A DNA stretch of 64,000 bases, taken from Flavobacterium sp. 140616W15. Lineage in GTDB: Bacteria; Bacteroidota; Bacteroidia; Flavobacteriales; Flavobacteriaceae. The notes below the pieces were generated by a model that saw nothing but the letters and a program-made list of their open reading frames with translations, was not told the origin of the DNA and searched no databases. Position numbers and translations under genes: made by a program. Positions 25,769 through 34,629 of this stretch are shown in pieces (the stretch's first letter is position 1; every line of letters begins with the position of its first letter). Location of the stretch: positions 4,154,001 through 4,218,000 of the forward strand of contig NZ_CP033068.1 of the NCBI RefSeq assembly GCF_003668995.1. Direction: 5' to 3'.

Positions 25769-27667
25769 ATGAGCGACGCTTTAAAACACGAATGTGGTAT
25801 AGCTTTGGTTAGACTTCTTAAACCGCTTGAATTTTACAAAGAAAAATACGGAACAGCTTTTTATGGGATAGAGAAAATGTATCTTATGATGGAAAAGCAA
25901 CATAACCGTGGACAAGATGGTGCTGGTTTTGCAAGCATCAAATTAGATGTTGAGCCAGGACAACGATATATAAGTAGAGTTCGTTCAAATCACTCACAAC
26001 CTATACGTGACGTTTTTGCTCAAATAAACGACCGTATCAATGAAGAAATGGCTGCACATCCTGAATATGCTGGAAACGTTGCACTTCAAAAAGAAAATAT
26101 TCCATATATAGGAGAGCTGTTTTTAGGACATGTTCGTTATGGAACTTTTGGAAAAAATAGCATAGAAAGTGTACATCCTTTTTTACGTCAGAGTAACTGG
26201 ATGCATCGTAATCTTATATTGGCAGGTAATTTTAACATGACTAATGTTAAAGAGCTTTTCGAAAATTTGGTTGAACTTGGGCAGCATCCTAAAGAAATGG
26301 CGGATACAGTTACCGTTATGGAAAAAATTGGTCACTTTCTTGATAAAGAAGTAATGGCATTATATCAGGATTGTAAAGAAGAAGGATACTCAAAAAGAGA
26401 TGCTTCGCCTGTTATTGCAGATCGATTAGATATTGGAAAAATATTAATGCGTTCAGCTAAAAACTTAGATGGAGGATACGCAATGGCTGGATTATTAGGT
26501 CATGGTGATGCATTTGTTTTTAGAGATCCAGCTGGGATTCGTCCAGCTTATTTTTATCAAGATGATGAGGTTGTAGTTGTAGCATCAGAGAGACCAGTTA
26601 TTCAAACTGTTTTTAATGTACCATTTGATAGCGTTCAGGAAATTGAGCCAGGAAATGCGTTAATCATTAAAAAAAGTGGAAAAGTTTCGATGGAAGAAAT
26701 TTTAACACCTACAGTTAAAAAAGCATGTTCATTTGAAAGAATTTATTTTTCAAGAGGAAGTGATGCCGAAATATATCAAGAACGTAAAAATTTAGGTAGA
26801 TTAATTTTGCCTGCAGTTTTAAATTCAATTGATAGCGATACAGACAACACCGTTTTTTCTTACATCCCTAATACGGCCGAAACTTCTTTTTATGGTTTAG
26901 TTGAAGCTGCTCAGGATTTCTTGAATCAGAGAAAAAATAATTATATAATAGCAAATAGAAATACGCTTACTGCAGATACATTGCAAGAACTGCTTGCTGT
27001 AAAAATACGTACAGAGAAAGTAGCTATTAAAGATGCTAAATTAAGAACCTTTATTACAGAGGATAGTAGTCGTGATGGCTTAGTTGCTCACGTATACGAT
27101 GTAACATATGGGGTTATAAAACCAACAGATAACTTAGTTATTATTGATGATAGTATTGTTCGTGGAACTACGCTTAAGATGAGCATCATAAAAATGATGG
27201 ATCGTTTAAATCCAAAACGAATTGTAATTGTATCATCAGCTCCGCAAATTCGTTTTCCAGATTGTTATGGAATCGATATGGCAAAGTTGGAAGGATTGGT
27301 TGCTTTTAGAGCTGCTTTAGAATTGTTAAAAGAACGTAATTTATATCATATAGTAGACGAGGTTTATGCTAAGTGTAAAGCGCAGGAGAATTATTTAGAC
27401 ACAGATGTTGTAAATTATGTTACTGCAATTTATGCGCCATTTGAACCACAAGAAGTTTCGGATAAGATCGCAGAAATGTTAAGTTCGCCAGAGATTAAAG
27501 CTGAAGTAAAAATCATATTCCAAACAGTAGAAGATTTGCATATTGCATGTCCTAAGAACCTTGGGGATTGGTACTTTACAGGTGATTATCCGACTCCAGG
27601 AGGGAATAGAGTAGTGAATCGAGCTTTTATGAATTTCTACGAAGGAAAAGACGCTAGAGCGTATTAA
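25769..27667 (+). CDS. purF: Amidophosphoribosyltransferase-like enzyme (PurF homologue)
   Basis: A 632-residue protein starting MSDALKHECGIALVRL; a TTG 51 bases upstream lies in the terminator tail. The N-terminal glutamine amidotransferase domain needs a free cysteine: Cys9 follows a short propeptide-like stretch, and NRGQDGAGFAS is typical of class II amidotransferases. The phosphoribosyltransferase domain carries the PRPP loop VIIDDSIVRGTT near residues 456-467. The enzyme makes phosphoribosylamine, the first step of purine synthesis. It is about 130 residues longer than classical PurF, with extra sequence between and after the domains, as in other Bacteroidetes. Confidence 0.9.
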   Translation: MSDALKHECGIALVRLLKPLEFYKEKYGTAFYGIEKMYLMMEKQHNRGQDGAGFASIKLDVEPGQRYISRVRSNHSQPIRDVFAQINDRINEEMAAHPEYAGNVALQKENIPYIGELFLGHVRYGTFGKNSIESVHPFLRQSNWMHRNLILAGNFNMTNVKELFENLVELGQHPKEMADTVTVMEKIGHFLDKEVMALYQDCKEEGYSKRDASPVIADRLDIGKILMRSAKNLDGGYAMAGLLGHGDAFVFRDPAGIRPAYFYQDDEVVVVASERPVIQTVFNVPFDSVQEIEPGNALIIKKSGKVSMEEILTPTVKKACSFERIYFSRGSDAEIYQERKNLGRLILPAVLNSIDSDTDNTVFSYIPNTAETSFYGLVEAAQDFLNQRKNNYIIANRNTLTADTLQELLAVKIRTEKVAIKDAKLRTFITEDSSRDGLVAHVYDVTYGVIKPTDNLVIIDDSIVRGTTLKMSIIKMMDRLNPKRIVIVSSAPQIRFPDCYGIDMAKLEGLVAFRAALELLKERNLYHIVDEVYAKCKAQENYLDTDVVNYVTAIYAPFEPQEVSDKIAEMLSSPEIKAEVKIIFQTVEDLHIACPKNLGDWYFTGDYPTPGGNRVVNRAFMNFYEGKDARAY

Positions 27668-27727
27668 AGCATAATGAAAGGTTAAAACGTGCATTTCATC
27701 GGTTTTTTTTACCGTTTATCTTAATTG

Positions 27728-27759
27728 TTTGGAGAAAATGCACTGCTAACATACTTTTG
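27728..27759 (+). promoter_or_regulatory. Promoter of small RNA copy 1
   Basis: TTTG (27728-27731), a 20-base spacer and TACTTTTG (27752-27759) match the flavobacterial consensus. The conserved RNA core starts 4 bases later. An inverted repeat GTGCATTT/AAATGCAC (27689-27696 and 27736-27743) overlaps it and may close the end of purF transcription. Confidence 0.75.
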
Positions 27760-27763
27760 AAGT

Positions 27764-27834
27764 ACCATAACATTAGTAGGTTAAGTTTATGGTAGATTTG
27801 GGGCAAAAAGGGTGGAAGTAATTCCACCTTTTTT
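27764..27834 (+). ncRNA. Candidate small RNA, tandem copy 1
   Basis: About 70 nt and non-coding. The first stem is ACCATAA/TTATGGT around a 16-base loop. It is followed by the unpaired linker AGATTTGGGGCAAAAA and a terminator with the stem GGTGGAA/TTCCACC (27811-27828) and a T run. A 46-nt core starting at ACCATAACATTAGTAGG is identical in the second copy 199 bp downstream. Promoter, core and terminator are all present, so it looks like an independent transcript. It may belong to a known flavobacterial RNA family; I cannot name one. Confidence 0.7.
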
Positions 27835-27926
27835 ATTGGAATAAAGTCAAGTACAAGCGCCAGATAACGGCTTCCTGGATATGAAATAATACTTATAAAC
27901 GTTTTTTTTGTAGTTCAACAGAATTA

Positions 27927-27958
27927 TTTGCTAGAGCTATAATGTCAACATACATTTG
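27927..27958 (+). promoter_or_regulatory. Promoter of small RNA copy 2
   Basis: TTTG (27927-27930), a 20-base spacer and TACATTTG (27951-27958). Spacing and elements are the same as in copy 1, although the spacer sequence has diverged, which is the pattern expected of a selected promoter. Confidence 0.75.
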
Positions 27959-27962
27959 AAGA

Positions 27963-28033
27963 ACCATAACATTAGTAGGTTAAGTTTATGGTAGATTTGG
28001 GGCAAAAAAGGTGAAAGAGATTTCACCTTTTTT
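27963..28033 (+). ncRNA. Candidate small RNA, tandem copy 2
   Basis: Same layout as copy 1: identical core with the ACCATAA/TTATGGT stem and GGGGCAAAAA linker, then a terminator with the stem GGTGAAA/TTTCACC (28010-28027) and a T run. Against copy 1 one G-C pair of the terminator stem has become A-T on both arms. That is compensatory change, while the loop differs freely (GAGA against GTAA). Confidence 0.7.
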
Positions 28034-28044
28034 ATTTTCTTTTT

Positions 28045-28160
28045 TTCTAGAGAATAGAGCAAAGATTATAGAAGAAAGATTGTTGAGAAAAGAGGGTAGA
28101 ACAGAGAATATAGAATAAAGATTATAGAATAAAAGACTCTGGATAAAGACATAAAAATAT
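28045..28160. repeat. Purine-rich AAAGATTATAGAA repeats
   Basis: This stretch between the small RNAs and the sodA terminator has no gene. It contains AAAGATTATAGAA twice, together with related words AGAATAGAG, AGAATATAGAATAAAG and GAATAAAAGACTC. A complementary stretch (TCTTTATTCTTTACTC) follows the sodA terminator. It looks like low-complexity intergenic repeat. Confidence 0.5.
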
Positions 28161-28172
28161 AAAAACAAAAAA

Positions 28173-28208
28173 AAAAGACGAATAACCGTTATAGGCTATT
28201 CGTCTTTT
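28173..28208 (-). terminator. Terminator of sodA
   Basis: AAAAGACGAATA (28173-28184) and TATTCGTCTTTT (28197-28208) form a 12-bp stem around a 12-base loop. On the minus strand it is followed by a long T run. Confidence 0.85.
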
Positions 28209-28235
28209 CTCTTTATTCTTTACTCTATTCTCTTC

Positions 28236-28844
28236 TTACTTGTCTAAAGCGAATCTTCTTGCAACTTCAGTCCAGTTAATTACACTGAAAAAAGCTTCAA
28301 TATAATCAGGTCTTCTGTTTTGGTAGTTTAAGTAGTAAGCATGTTCCCAAACATCCATTCCTAAGATTGGAGTTCCTTCGCAACCTACTTCAGGCATTAA
28401 TGGATTGTCTTGGTTTGGTGTTCCGCAAACATCTAACTTTCCTCCTTTAACTACGCATAACCAAGCCCATCCTGAACCAAATTGAGTAGCGCCAGCTTTT
28501 GCAAATTTAGCTTTGAATTCTTCAAAAGTTCCAAAAGAAGCCTCGATAGCTGCTAATAGATCTCCTGTAGGTAATCCACCACCGTTTGGTGACATTACTG
28601 TCCAGAATAAGTTGTGGTTGTAATATCCACCGCCATTGTTACGAACTGCAGCGTTTTTTTTATCTAAATTGATTAGGATGTTTTCTATTGTTTTACCTTC
28701 TAAATCTGTACTAGCAATTGCTGCATTAAGATTAGTAGTGTATGCATTATGATGTTTTGTGTGGTGGATTTCCATTGTACGAGCATCAATATGTGGTTCT
28801 AATGCGTCATACGCATAAGGTAATTGTGGTAATTCGAAAGCCAT
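28236..28844 (-). CDS. sodA: Superoxide dismutase (Mn/Fe family, Mn-like residues)
   Basis: A 202-residue enzyme that converts superoxide to hydrogen peroxide and oxygen. The metal ligands are His27 (EIHHTKHH), His77 (YYNHNLFW), Asp164 and His168 (DVWEHAYYL). The outer-sphere glutamine is Gln145 in NQDNPLM, with glycine in the GGGYYNH position. This is the manganese-type arrangement, though flavobacterial enzymes may use either metal. No signal peptide is present, so it is cytoplasmic. It has its own terminator. Confidence 0.95.
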   Translation of the reverse strand: MAFELPQLPYAYDALEPHIDARTMEIHHTKHHNAYTTNLNAAIASTDLEGKTIENILINLDKKNAAVRNNGGGYYNHNLFWTVMSPNGGGLPTGDLLAAIEASFGTFEEFKAKFAKAGATQFGSGWAWLCVVKGGKLDVCGTPNQDNPLMPEVGCEGTPILGMDVWEHAYYLNYQNRRPDYIEAFFSVINWTEVARRFALDK

Positions 28845-28985
28845 AATATTATTGTTTTATGATTTATAATTAAAATTAAATTCAAATTTATACATTTAAC
28901 TTTGGAATAGAAAATACTATTTGACTATAATCAAATTAAATTAATTGATGATTTGATTTTGTAGTACTTATATTTTCAGGAATTT

Positions 28986-29624
28986 TTACTTCCCATTGTA
29001 AGTAGTCATTGTATTTTCGAGTCCAGCAGTTCCGAAAGATTTTATGATTTCAGAAGCTACTTCTAAACGTTCAGGAAGTTTTGCTTTTTCGGTTTCATCC
29101 CATTCGCCTAACACGTAATCTACCTGTTGTCCTTTTTTAAACTCATCGCTGATTCCAAATCTAAAACGAGTATATTGTTGTGTGTTTAGAACTAAATTGA
29201 TGTTTTTAAGTCCATTATGACCTCCATCGCTTCCTTTGGGTTTGATGCGGATTGTTCCGAATGAAAGGTTAAGGTCGTCGGTAATTACCATGATGTTTTC
29301 TAACGGAATATTTTCTTTGTCCATCCAATATTTTACCGCTTTACCGCTTAGGTTCATATAGGTATTTGGCTTCAAAAGAAAAAATGTTCTTCCTTTAAAT
29401 TTGTATTCGGCAAGTGCGCCGAGTTTTACAGTTTCAAAAGATAAGTTTTCTTTTCGTGCTAAAAAGTCGAGTATTTTAAAGCCTATATTATGTCGAGTGT
29501 TAACGTATTCTGCTCCAATATTACCTAATCCTACGATTAAAAATTTCTTCATATAATCTGTTTGCTCTTCTGATTCCTCTTCTGTTTTTGTTGATGAAAA
29601 CAGGTTTGTTATCCATTTTATCAT
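28986..29624 (-). CDS. pth: Peptidyl-tRNA hydrolase
   Basis: A 212-residue reading that starts MIKWITNLFSSTKTEE. The conserved enzyme begins at MKKFLIVGLGN (ATG at 29552, 188 residues, the usual length). Catalytic His45 is in NTRHNIGF, and later motifs are TYMNLSGKAV and DDLNLSFGTIRI. It recycles tRNA from prematurely released peptidyl-tRNA. A strong promoter (29630-29660) places the transcript start at about 29624, so the long form would be leaderless and the short form would have a 72-base leader. The start is therefore uncertain. Confidence 0.93.
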   Translation of the reverse strand: MIKWITNLFSSTKTEEESEEQTDYMKKFLIVGLGNIGAEYVNTRHNIGFKILDFLARKENLSFETVKLGALAEYKFKGRTFFLLKPNTYMNLSGKAVKYWMDKENIPLENIMVITDDLNLSFGTIRIKPKGSDGGHNGLKNINLVLNTQQYTRFRFGISDEFKKGQQVDYVLGEWDETEKAKLPERLEVASEIIKSFGTAGLENTMTTYNGK

Positions 29625-29629
29625 AAATA

Positions 29630-29660
29630 CAAAAGTACACTTAATTAGACAATCGGGCAA
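29630..29660 (-). promoter_or_regulatory. Promoter of pth
   Basis: On the minus strand TTG (29658-29660), a 20-base spacer and TACTTTTG (29630-29637) match the flavobacterial consensus exactly. The first transcribed base should fall at or next to the A of the ATG at 29624. Confidence 0.7.
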
Positions 29661-29985
29661 TTGGAAATTAGAAAATATACCAATTAGAGAATGAGATAAT
29701 TTGACAATTATGTGGATTGGGCTTTTTGGGTTATTGGATTTTCTGGAAAATAGGTATAAGTATAATTTTGTTTTCCTGATAAAGTAAGAATCTCTATAAG
29801 TAACCAGATAGTAAGAGAAAAAGGAGGATTTTTTGATTGAGTTTTGAAAAATGAAAACATAGAGTATATGCTCTATATGAAAAACCCCGTATAGTTTTTA
29901 CTCAGGACCTCAGAACCGTAAAAAAAATAAGCAAAAAAAAACACCAGTTTTGCAACTGATGTTTTTTGTAATTGTTTGAAAAAAA
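29661..29985. other. Intergenic region without genes between pth and rplY
   Basis: About 325 bp, AT-rich, with no coding sequence that I can support. It holds a small hairpin ATAGAG/CTCTAT near 29865 and, at its right end (29940-29963), the imperfect rplY terminator stem AACACCAGTT/AACTGATGTT with a T run on the minus strand. Confidence 0.6.
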
Positions 29986-30600
29986 TTATTTTTTCTTTCC
30001 TTTTGCAGGAGTAGCTTTTGCAGCTTTTGCAGCTTCTTGAGCAGCTTTCATAGCAGCACGAGAGATTCTTACTTGAGCAACAACTGTGTTGTCTGGGTGC
30101 ATAATTTTGTATTCTGGTGCACCAACTTTAGTAACGTATAATTTGTTACCCATTTCAAGTGGAGTGATATCAGCTTCAACAAAATCTGGAAGATTTTTAG
30201 GTAAAGCTTTAACTTTTAATTTACGAGTGTTTAAACGTAAAACACCACCAGCAAGAACACCTTTAGATGTACCAGTTACTTTTACTGGAACTTCCATAGT
30301 GATTTCTTTATCATCAAATAATTGAAAGAAATCAATGTGTAAAATTTTGTCTGATACTGGGTGTACTTGAATGTCTTGCAAAATTGCATTGAAAGACTTT
30401 CCTTTTCCAAGCTCAATCACAACTGTGTGTGCGTTTGGAGTGTAAACCAAGTTTTTGAACGCTGCAGCGTCTGCTGAGAAGTGTACTGCTTGATTTCCTC
30501 CGTATAACACGCAAGGAACCGCTCCAGCATTACGTAAGGCTTTAGTTGACACTTTTCCTACGCTTTCTCTTTCTGATCCTTTAATTGTAATCGACTTCAT
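29986..30600 (-). CDS. rplY: 50S ribosomal protein L25/general stress protein Ctc
   Basis: A 204-residue L25 of the long, two-domain type. The N-terminal 5S rRNA-binding domain starts [20 protein letters not shown], and the TL5/Ctc C-terminal domain (about residues 95-185) includes [16 protein letters not shown]. The tail is Ala/Lys-rich ([15 protein letters not shown]). It binds 5S rRNA in the large subunit. It lies downstream of prs on the same strand, the usual order in many bacteria. Confidence 0.95.
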   Translation of the reverse strand: MKSITIKGSERESVGKVSTKALRNAGAVPCVLYGGNQAVHFSADAAAFKNLVYTPNAHTVVIELGKGKSFNAILQDIQVHPVSDKILHIDFFQLFDDKEITMEVPVKVTGTSKGVLAGGVLRLNTRKLKVKALPKNLPDFVEADITPLEMGNKLYVTKVGAPEYKIMHPDNTVVAQVRISRAAMKAAQEAAKAAKATPAKGKKK

Positions 30601-30711
30601 TGTAAAAATTATATAGTTATTAAAAATATACTTGTTTTTAGCTTAAGCACTTGGCTTTAGGCTTTTTTTAATATGAACAAGACTTGTGGTTTAAAACCTT
30701 AAGCTTAATGT

Positions 30712-31653
30712 TTACATAATAAATTTTCCACTAATGGAATTGTTGTGGTGCACCATGTGCATTACTTCAGCAAAAAGAGGTGCACAACTCAACACTCTAA
30801 TTTTCTTTGATTCTTTTTTTAACGGAATTGAATCGGTTACGATCAATTCACTTAATTTAGAATTCTCTATTTTCTCATAGGCATCGCCAGATAGAATAGC
30901 ATGTGTACAAATAGCTCTAACACTTAATGCTCCTTTTTCGATCATTAAATCAGCTGCTTTTGCTAATGTACCACCGGTATCGATCATATCGTCTACCAAT
31001 ATTACGTTTCTGCCTTTTACTTCACCAATTAATTCCATGGTGTCGATAACATTGGCAACTTTTCTTTGTTTGTAACAAATCACTACATCCGATTCTAAAA
31101 ATTTAGAGTACGCATAAGCTCTTTTTGAACCTCCCATATCTGGAGAAGCGATTGTTAAATTTTCTAAACCTAAACTTTCTACATATGGCAGAAAGATTGT
31201 AGAGGCAAAAAGATGATCTACTGGTTTTTCAAAGAATCCTTGAATTTGATCTGCATGCAAATCCATTGTCATAATTCTTGTTGCTCCTGCAGCATCTAAT
31301 AGATTGGCAACTAATTTAGCTCCAATCGGGACTCTTGGTTTATCTTTTCGATCTTGTCTAGCCCAACCAAAATAAGGTACTACAGCTGTAATATGTCTGG
31401 CCGATGCACGCTTAGCAGCATCGATCATAAGTAACAATTCCATCAAGTTATCTGCTGTTGGAAATGTTGAACAAACAATAAATACACGTAGCCCTCTGAT
31501 AGACTCTTCATACGATGGCTGAAATTCGCCATCACTATAAGTTGACATTGTAACCTTACCTAACGGTATTCCGTATTGCGCTGCAATTTTTTCAGCAAGG
31601 TAAACACTTTTTGAACACGCAAAAATTTTAGCTTCTGGTTCTTGGTGCGACAT
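30712..31653 (-). CDS. prs: Ribose-phosphate pyrophosphokinase
   Basis: A 313-residue enzyme that makes PRPP from ribose 5-phosphate and ATP. The start is the ATG of MSHQEPEAKIFACSKS; a TTG 54 bases upstream is unlikely. RQDRKDKPRVPIGAKL is the ATP-binding block, and VILVDDMIDTGGTLAKA the PRPP loop. It supplies purine, pyrimidine, histidine and NAD synthesis. It is followed by rplY and is divergent from tRNA-Leu. Confidence 0.96.
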   Translation of the reverse strand: MSHQEPEAKIFACSKSVYLAEKIAAQYGIPLGKVTMSTYSDGEFQPSYEESIRGLRVFIVCSTFPTADNLMELLLMIDAAKRASARHITAVVPYFGWARQDRKDKPRVPIGAKLVANLLDAAGATRIMTMDLHADQIQGFFEKPVDHLFASTIFLPYVESLGLENLTIASPDMGGSKRAYAYSKFLESDVVICYKQRKVANVIDTMELIGEVKGRNVILVDDMIDTGGTLAKAADLMIEKGALSVRAICTHAILSGDAYEKIENSKLSELIVTDSIPLKKESKKIRVLSCAPLFAEVMHMVHHNNSISGKFIM

Positions 31654-31892
31654 TATAATTTGTTGTTTTGTAGTTAGTTGTGTGTGCGTCGTTTTAACGA
31701 GCTGCAAATTTATGAAATTTATTGAACACTGAAAGGAAAATTTTAAGTATTTTTATTAGAAAATGTAAAATTATTTTATAAATTTGCACCGTGTTAAAGG
31801 AACAAGGGTTTGTTATAACGATAAAAACTTTTTCTATTGCGTTAAAATAATCAATTTTATTTTATAAAAAAGATTGTTTTTTCGTCTGCTAA

Positions 31893-31972
31893 GCCCGGAT
31901 GGCGGAATTGGTAGACGCGCTGGTCTCAAACACCTGTGGGAAACCGTGCCGGTTCGACTCCGGCTCCGGGTA
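31893..31972 (+). tRNA. tRNA-Leu (CAA anticodon)
   Basis: Cloverleaf of about 80 nt. The acceptor stem is GCCCGGA with TCCGGGT. The D arm reads GCGGAATTGGTAGACGC and the T arm GCCGGTTCGACTCCGGC. The anticodon loop CTCAAAC gives CAA, reading the UUG codon. A long variable arm (GTGGGAAACCGT) marks it as class II. CCA is not encoded. A -7 element TAAATTTG lies about 105 bp upstream (31779-31786). Confidence 0.93.
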
Positions 31973-31975
31973 CTT

Positions 31976-32005
31976 AAAACCTCTTCGAAAGAAGAGGTTT
32001 TTTTA
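31976..32005 (+). terminator. Terminator after tRNA-Leu
   Basis: AAAACCTCTTC and GAAGAGGTTTT form an 11-bp stem with a GAAA loop, followed by more T residues. Confidence 0.9.
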
Positions 32006-32169
32006 GTTTTAAACTGTTTCTATCAAAAACAAGATCCTCTTTTTTTTTGTAATTACCTTTTTTTAATGAATTCAATAAATTGATGTATTCATTGAAATAT
32101 AGGATGTAATTATTTTATGCCTGTTGTTATTTAACGAGTTTTAATTGAATATGTTTTTTCAAAATGCTG

Positions 32170-32202
32170 TTTGTTAGACCGATTAAAAACTTTCTAACTT
32201 TG
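32170..32202 (+). promoter_or_regulatory. Promoter of the SRPBCC protein gene
   Basis: TTTG (32170-32173), a 21-base spacer and TAACTTTG (32195-32202) fit the flavobacterial consensus, 29 bases before the ATG. Confidence 0.65.
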
Positions 32203-32230
32203 TATTTGAAAAATATAATCAGTCAAGAAA

Positions 32231-32659
32231 ATGGAAAAAATCGAACACATTAATTATATTAAAGCACCTATTACAGCAGTTTATAAAGCATTAACAACAC
32301 AAGGAGGTCTTAGTGCTATTTGGACAGAAGAATTGATTGTTAAGCCAGAATTGGGTTTTATCAATGAGTTTAACTTTGGGGATAATGACAACACGAAAAT
32401 GAAAGTTATAGAATTGGTTCAAAATCAAAGAGTATTATGGGAATGCTTAGATTCAGGCCCAGAATGGGTAGGAACTAAGATTTCATTTGACTTAACAGAA
32501 AAAAATGGAATAACATCAATTGTTCTTAAACATTTTGATTGGCGCGAACTGACTGAATTTTACCAGTGGTGTAATTATAATTGGGCTATGTTTTTATTAA
32601 GTCTAAAAAGCTATTGCGAAGATGGTGAAGGGACTCCTTATCAAAAACGGAAGTTTTAG
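32231..32659 (+). CDS. SRPBCC/AHSA1-like domain protein
   Basis: A 142-residue START-like fold. It begins IEHINYIKAPITAVYKALTTQ, the usual first strand and helix of AHSA1-type proteins, and ends with a long helix containing WCNYNWAMFLLSLKSYCE. Such small domains bind hydrophobic ligands in a central cavity, and many have no known partner. It has its own promoter and stands alone between tRNA-Leu and a converging gene. Confidence 0.82.
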   Translation: MEKIEHINYIKAPITAVYKALTTQGGLSAIWTEELIVKPELGFINEFNFGDNDNTKMKVIELVQNQRVLWECLDSGPEWVGTKISFDLTEKNGITSIVLKHFDWRELTEFYQWCNYNWAMFLLSLKSYCEDGEGTPYQKRKF

Positions 32660-32681
32660 GATTCATAATAAAAAGACTTTT

Positions 32682-33737
32682 TTATTTCAGTTTTGTTAAT
32701 GCTTTGGAATTCCTCAATAGAAAAACATACTGAAAATAATCTGTTGTAAAAGTGCCTTTTTGAGGAACAATATTCTTTCCAAAAACTCTCGATTTTATAC
32801 TAACTAAGTGTTGAGATTTTAGAAAAGGTGAGTTCTTTAAGTTTAACTTAAAAAGAGTAATTGAATTAGGTTTACTTAATTCTTTTAAGTCATTGATTCC
32901 TTTAACAAGTTGCAATGGACCATCTGCATTAATCCAATCTACTTTTTCATTTTCTGGTGTAGGGAATTGGGAAATTTTTGGAAGATAGATTTCGCTGTCT
33001 ATAGTATAACTAACAAAACTCGTGGTTTTTATATTTGATTTTTTTAGTTCAGATGCGAATGTTTCTTTACCATTCTCCGTAATATTTTGCAATACGTGGA
33101 AATAACCAAAAAGGCCATAGAATTTTTCATTTTCAAGTTTCATTTCTTTGATAGAATTCTTAAAATTAATTACCATCGCCGAATCTCTTTCTACTTTTGA
33201 ATTATCATCAAAATTTTTGTCTATTCCAATTACTGTGATTTTTAATGAATCTGTTAGTTTTTGATTATAATCATAAATGTCGTTCCATTTGTCAAATAGT
33301 TCCTGACTTGATTGTTGCGGAATTCTTTTTTTGATTGCTAAAATAATTTCTTTTAAAGTTTGTTGATTTTTTGAACTATCTATCAAGAAGTGATTCAGTT
33401 TTTTAGCTGTTATGCTATCCATTTCTGCGATGTAATATTTAACACCTAATTTTTTATTTAGGAAAAAAAGCAACTCCTTGTCCAATTTTTGATTGTCAGC
33501 GTAGCCGTGAATTTCTCCCAAAAGGAAAACCTTTGATTTGTAAAAATCATCATCAAATAATTTGTCATTAATTGTGTTTGTAATTTCGGTATTGTTTTTT
33601 GTCAAATAGGTTACATTATTTTCATTTTTAGATTCTAAAAACAATTTATTGCTGATAAATAAGTACAAGATAAATAGCAAGCAAATACTTAAAATAGTTA
33701 TAAATGTGAACTTAATGATTTTTAAAAATTTCTTCAT
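32682..33737 (-). CDS. Membrane-anchored protein with GExH motif (Tiki/EreA/ChaN-like)
   Basis: A 351-residue protein with an N-terminal membrane anchor (about residues 9-29) and an outward-facing domain. VFLLGEIHGYADNQ near residue 71, YYIAEMD near 101 and FGYFHVLQN near 212 recall the GExH and later His/Glu positions of erythromycin-esterase-like, ChaN-like and TraB/Tiki proteins. These are metal- or heme-binding hydrolase folds. I cannot assign it to one of them with confidence. It stands alone and converges with the SRPBCC gene. Confidence 0.65.
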   Translation of the reverse strand: MKKFLKIIKFTFITILSICLLFILYLFISNKLFLESKNENNVTYLTKNNTEITNTINDKLFDDDFYKSKVFLLGEIHGYADNQKLDKELLFFLNKKLGVKYYIAEMDSITAKKLNHFLIDSSKNQQTLKEIILAIKKRIPQQSSQELFDKWNDIYDYNQKLTDSLKITVIGIDKNFDDNSKVERDSAMVINFKNSIKEMKLENEKFYGLFGYFHVLQNITENGKETFASELKKSNIKTTSFVSYTIDSEIYLPKISQFPTPENEKVDWINADGPLQLVKGINDLKELSKPNSITLFKLNLKNSPFLKSQHLVSIKSRVFGKNIVPQKGTFTTDYFQYVFLLRNSKALTKLK

Positions 33738-33972
33738 TGTATATATATTTTGTTAATTATTTTGATTCAAAAGTATTTTCAATGAAACGAATACTCAAAA
33801 ATTAATTACTGAATTGTTGTTTTTTTGTGATGAACTGTCTTTTTAATTGTGATGTTTGCCAAAATTGCAGTTAACGTGATTCTTTGATGAATTAGTTGTT
33901 GTTTGTGATAAGAAATGGGGATTGATTTGGTAATGTGTTAATACTTATCTTCTCTTTAAATTAGACAAAAAA

Positions 33973-33998
33973 AATACCTCCATGATTTTGAAGGTATT
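33973..33998 (-). terminator. Terminator of the 166-residue membrane protein gene
   Basis: AATACCT (33973-33979) pairs with AGGTATT (33992-33998), followed on the minus strand by a run of T. The 230 bp beyond it, up to 33738, hold no gene that I can see. Confidence 0.7.
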
Positions 33999-34026
33999 AA
34001 TGATATAATTTATTTGTTTAAAGAGC

Positions 34027-34527
34027 TTATTTAGTTAAAGGAGAGATCTTGTTATAGGTGTTCAAAATTTCCTCGTAACTCCAATAGATAGAAGTATTGA
34101 TGTTGTATTTTGTATCGTCTTCATCTACAAATTCTAGATAGTAAAGGGAACCTCTTCTGTATCTTTGTTGCTCCTTTATGCAAATAGCAATTTTCTTGGT
34201 GTTTAGTACCACTTCCCATTTTGTGTTATACTTATATCCTCTGAGAGTTATCGTTTTACTATTGAATTCAACGGCATTTATGAAAATAATTGCTGATTGA
34301 AATATTTTTATTATGACACATAATGAAAGTATAAGGCAGCAACATCCTATGAGGAATATGACATATATTGAGGGTATCACCTTGCCATGATTTATTACTA
34401 TTTCGTAGCTACTAAAAGTTAGAAACATTCCAGCAAGACATAACAAGCCCAAATAAATTAAGATTATAAAAATATCTAATCGATCTATAAACGGTATGTA
34501 TGTAGGTTTAGACTTTATATTATTCAT
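34027..34527 (-). CDS. Two-helix membrane protein, unknown function
   Basis: A 166-residue protein with two hydrophobic helices, about residues 17-40 and 52-80, followed by a soluble domain of about 85 residues. That domain (EFNSKTITLRGYKYNTKW onward) is rich in beta strands and resembles the membrane-proximal PH-like domains of small bacterial membrane proteins. No function can be given. It stands alone, with its own terminator. Confidence 0.7.
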   Translation of the reverse strand: MNNIKSKPTYIPFIDRLDIFIILIYLGLLCLAGMFLTFSSYEIVINHGKVIPSIYVIFLIGCCCLILSLCVIIKIFQSAIIFINAVEFNSKTITLRGYKYNTKWEVVLNTKKIAICIKEQQRYRRGSLYYLEFVDEDDTKYNINTSIYWSYEEILNTYNKISPLTK

Positions 34528-34585
34528 GTTTTATTAGTTAATGATATTTGTGTGCAAGATTAATGACGCTAGTTTTGTCATAAAA

Positions 34586-34613
34586 AAAATGCCCTCGATT
34601 AGGAGAGCATTTT
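34586..34613 (-). terminator. Terminator of the Lys-rich small protein gene
   Basis: AAAATGCCCTC pairs with GAGAGCATTTT (one mismatch) across a short loop. It lies directly after the stop at 34630 and is followed on the minus strand by a T run. Confidence 0.75.
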
Positions 34614-34629
34614 ATATATATAAATGTTG

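Noticed and set aside
31874-32083. Plus-strand ORF of 69 codons over tRNA-Leu
   Set aside because: It is mostly tRNA and terminator sequence; no protein is supported.
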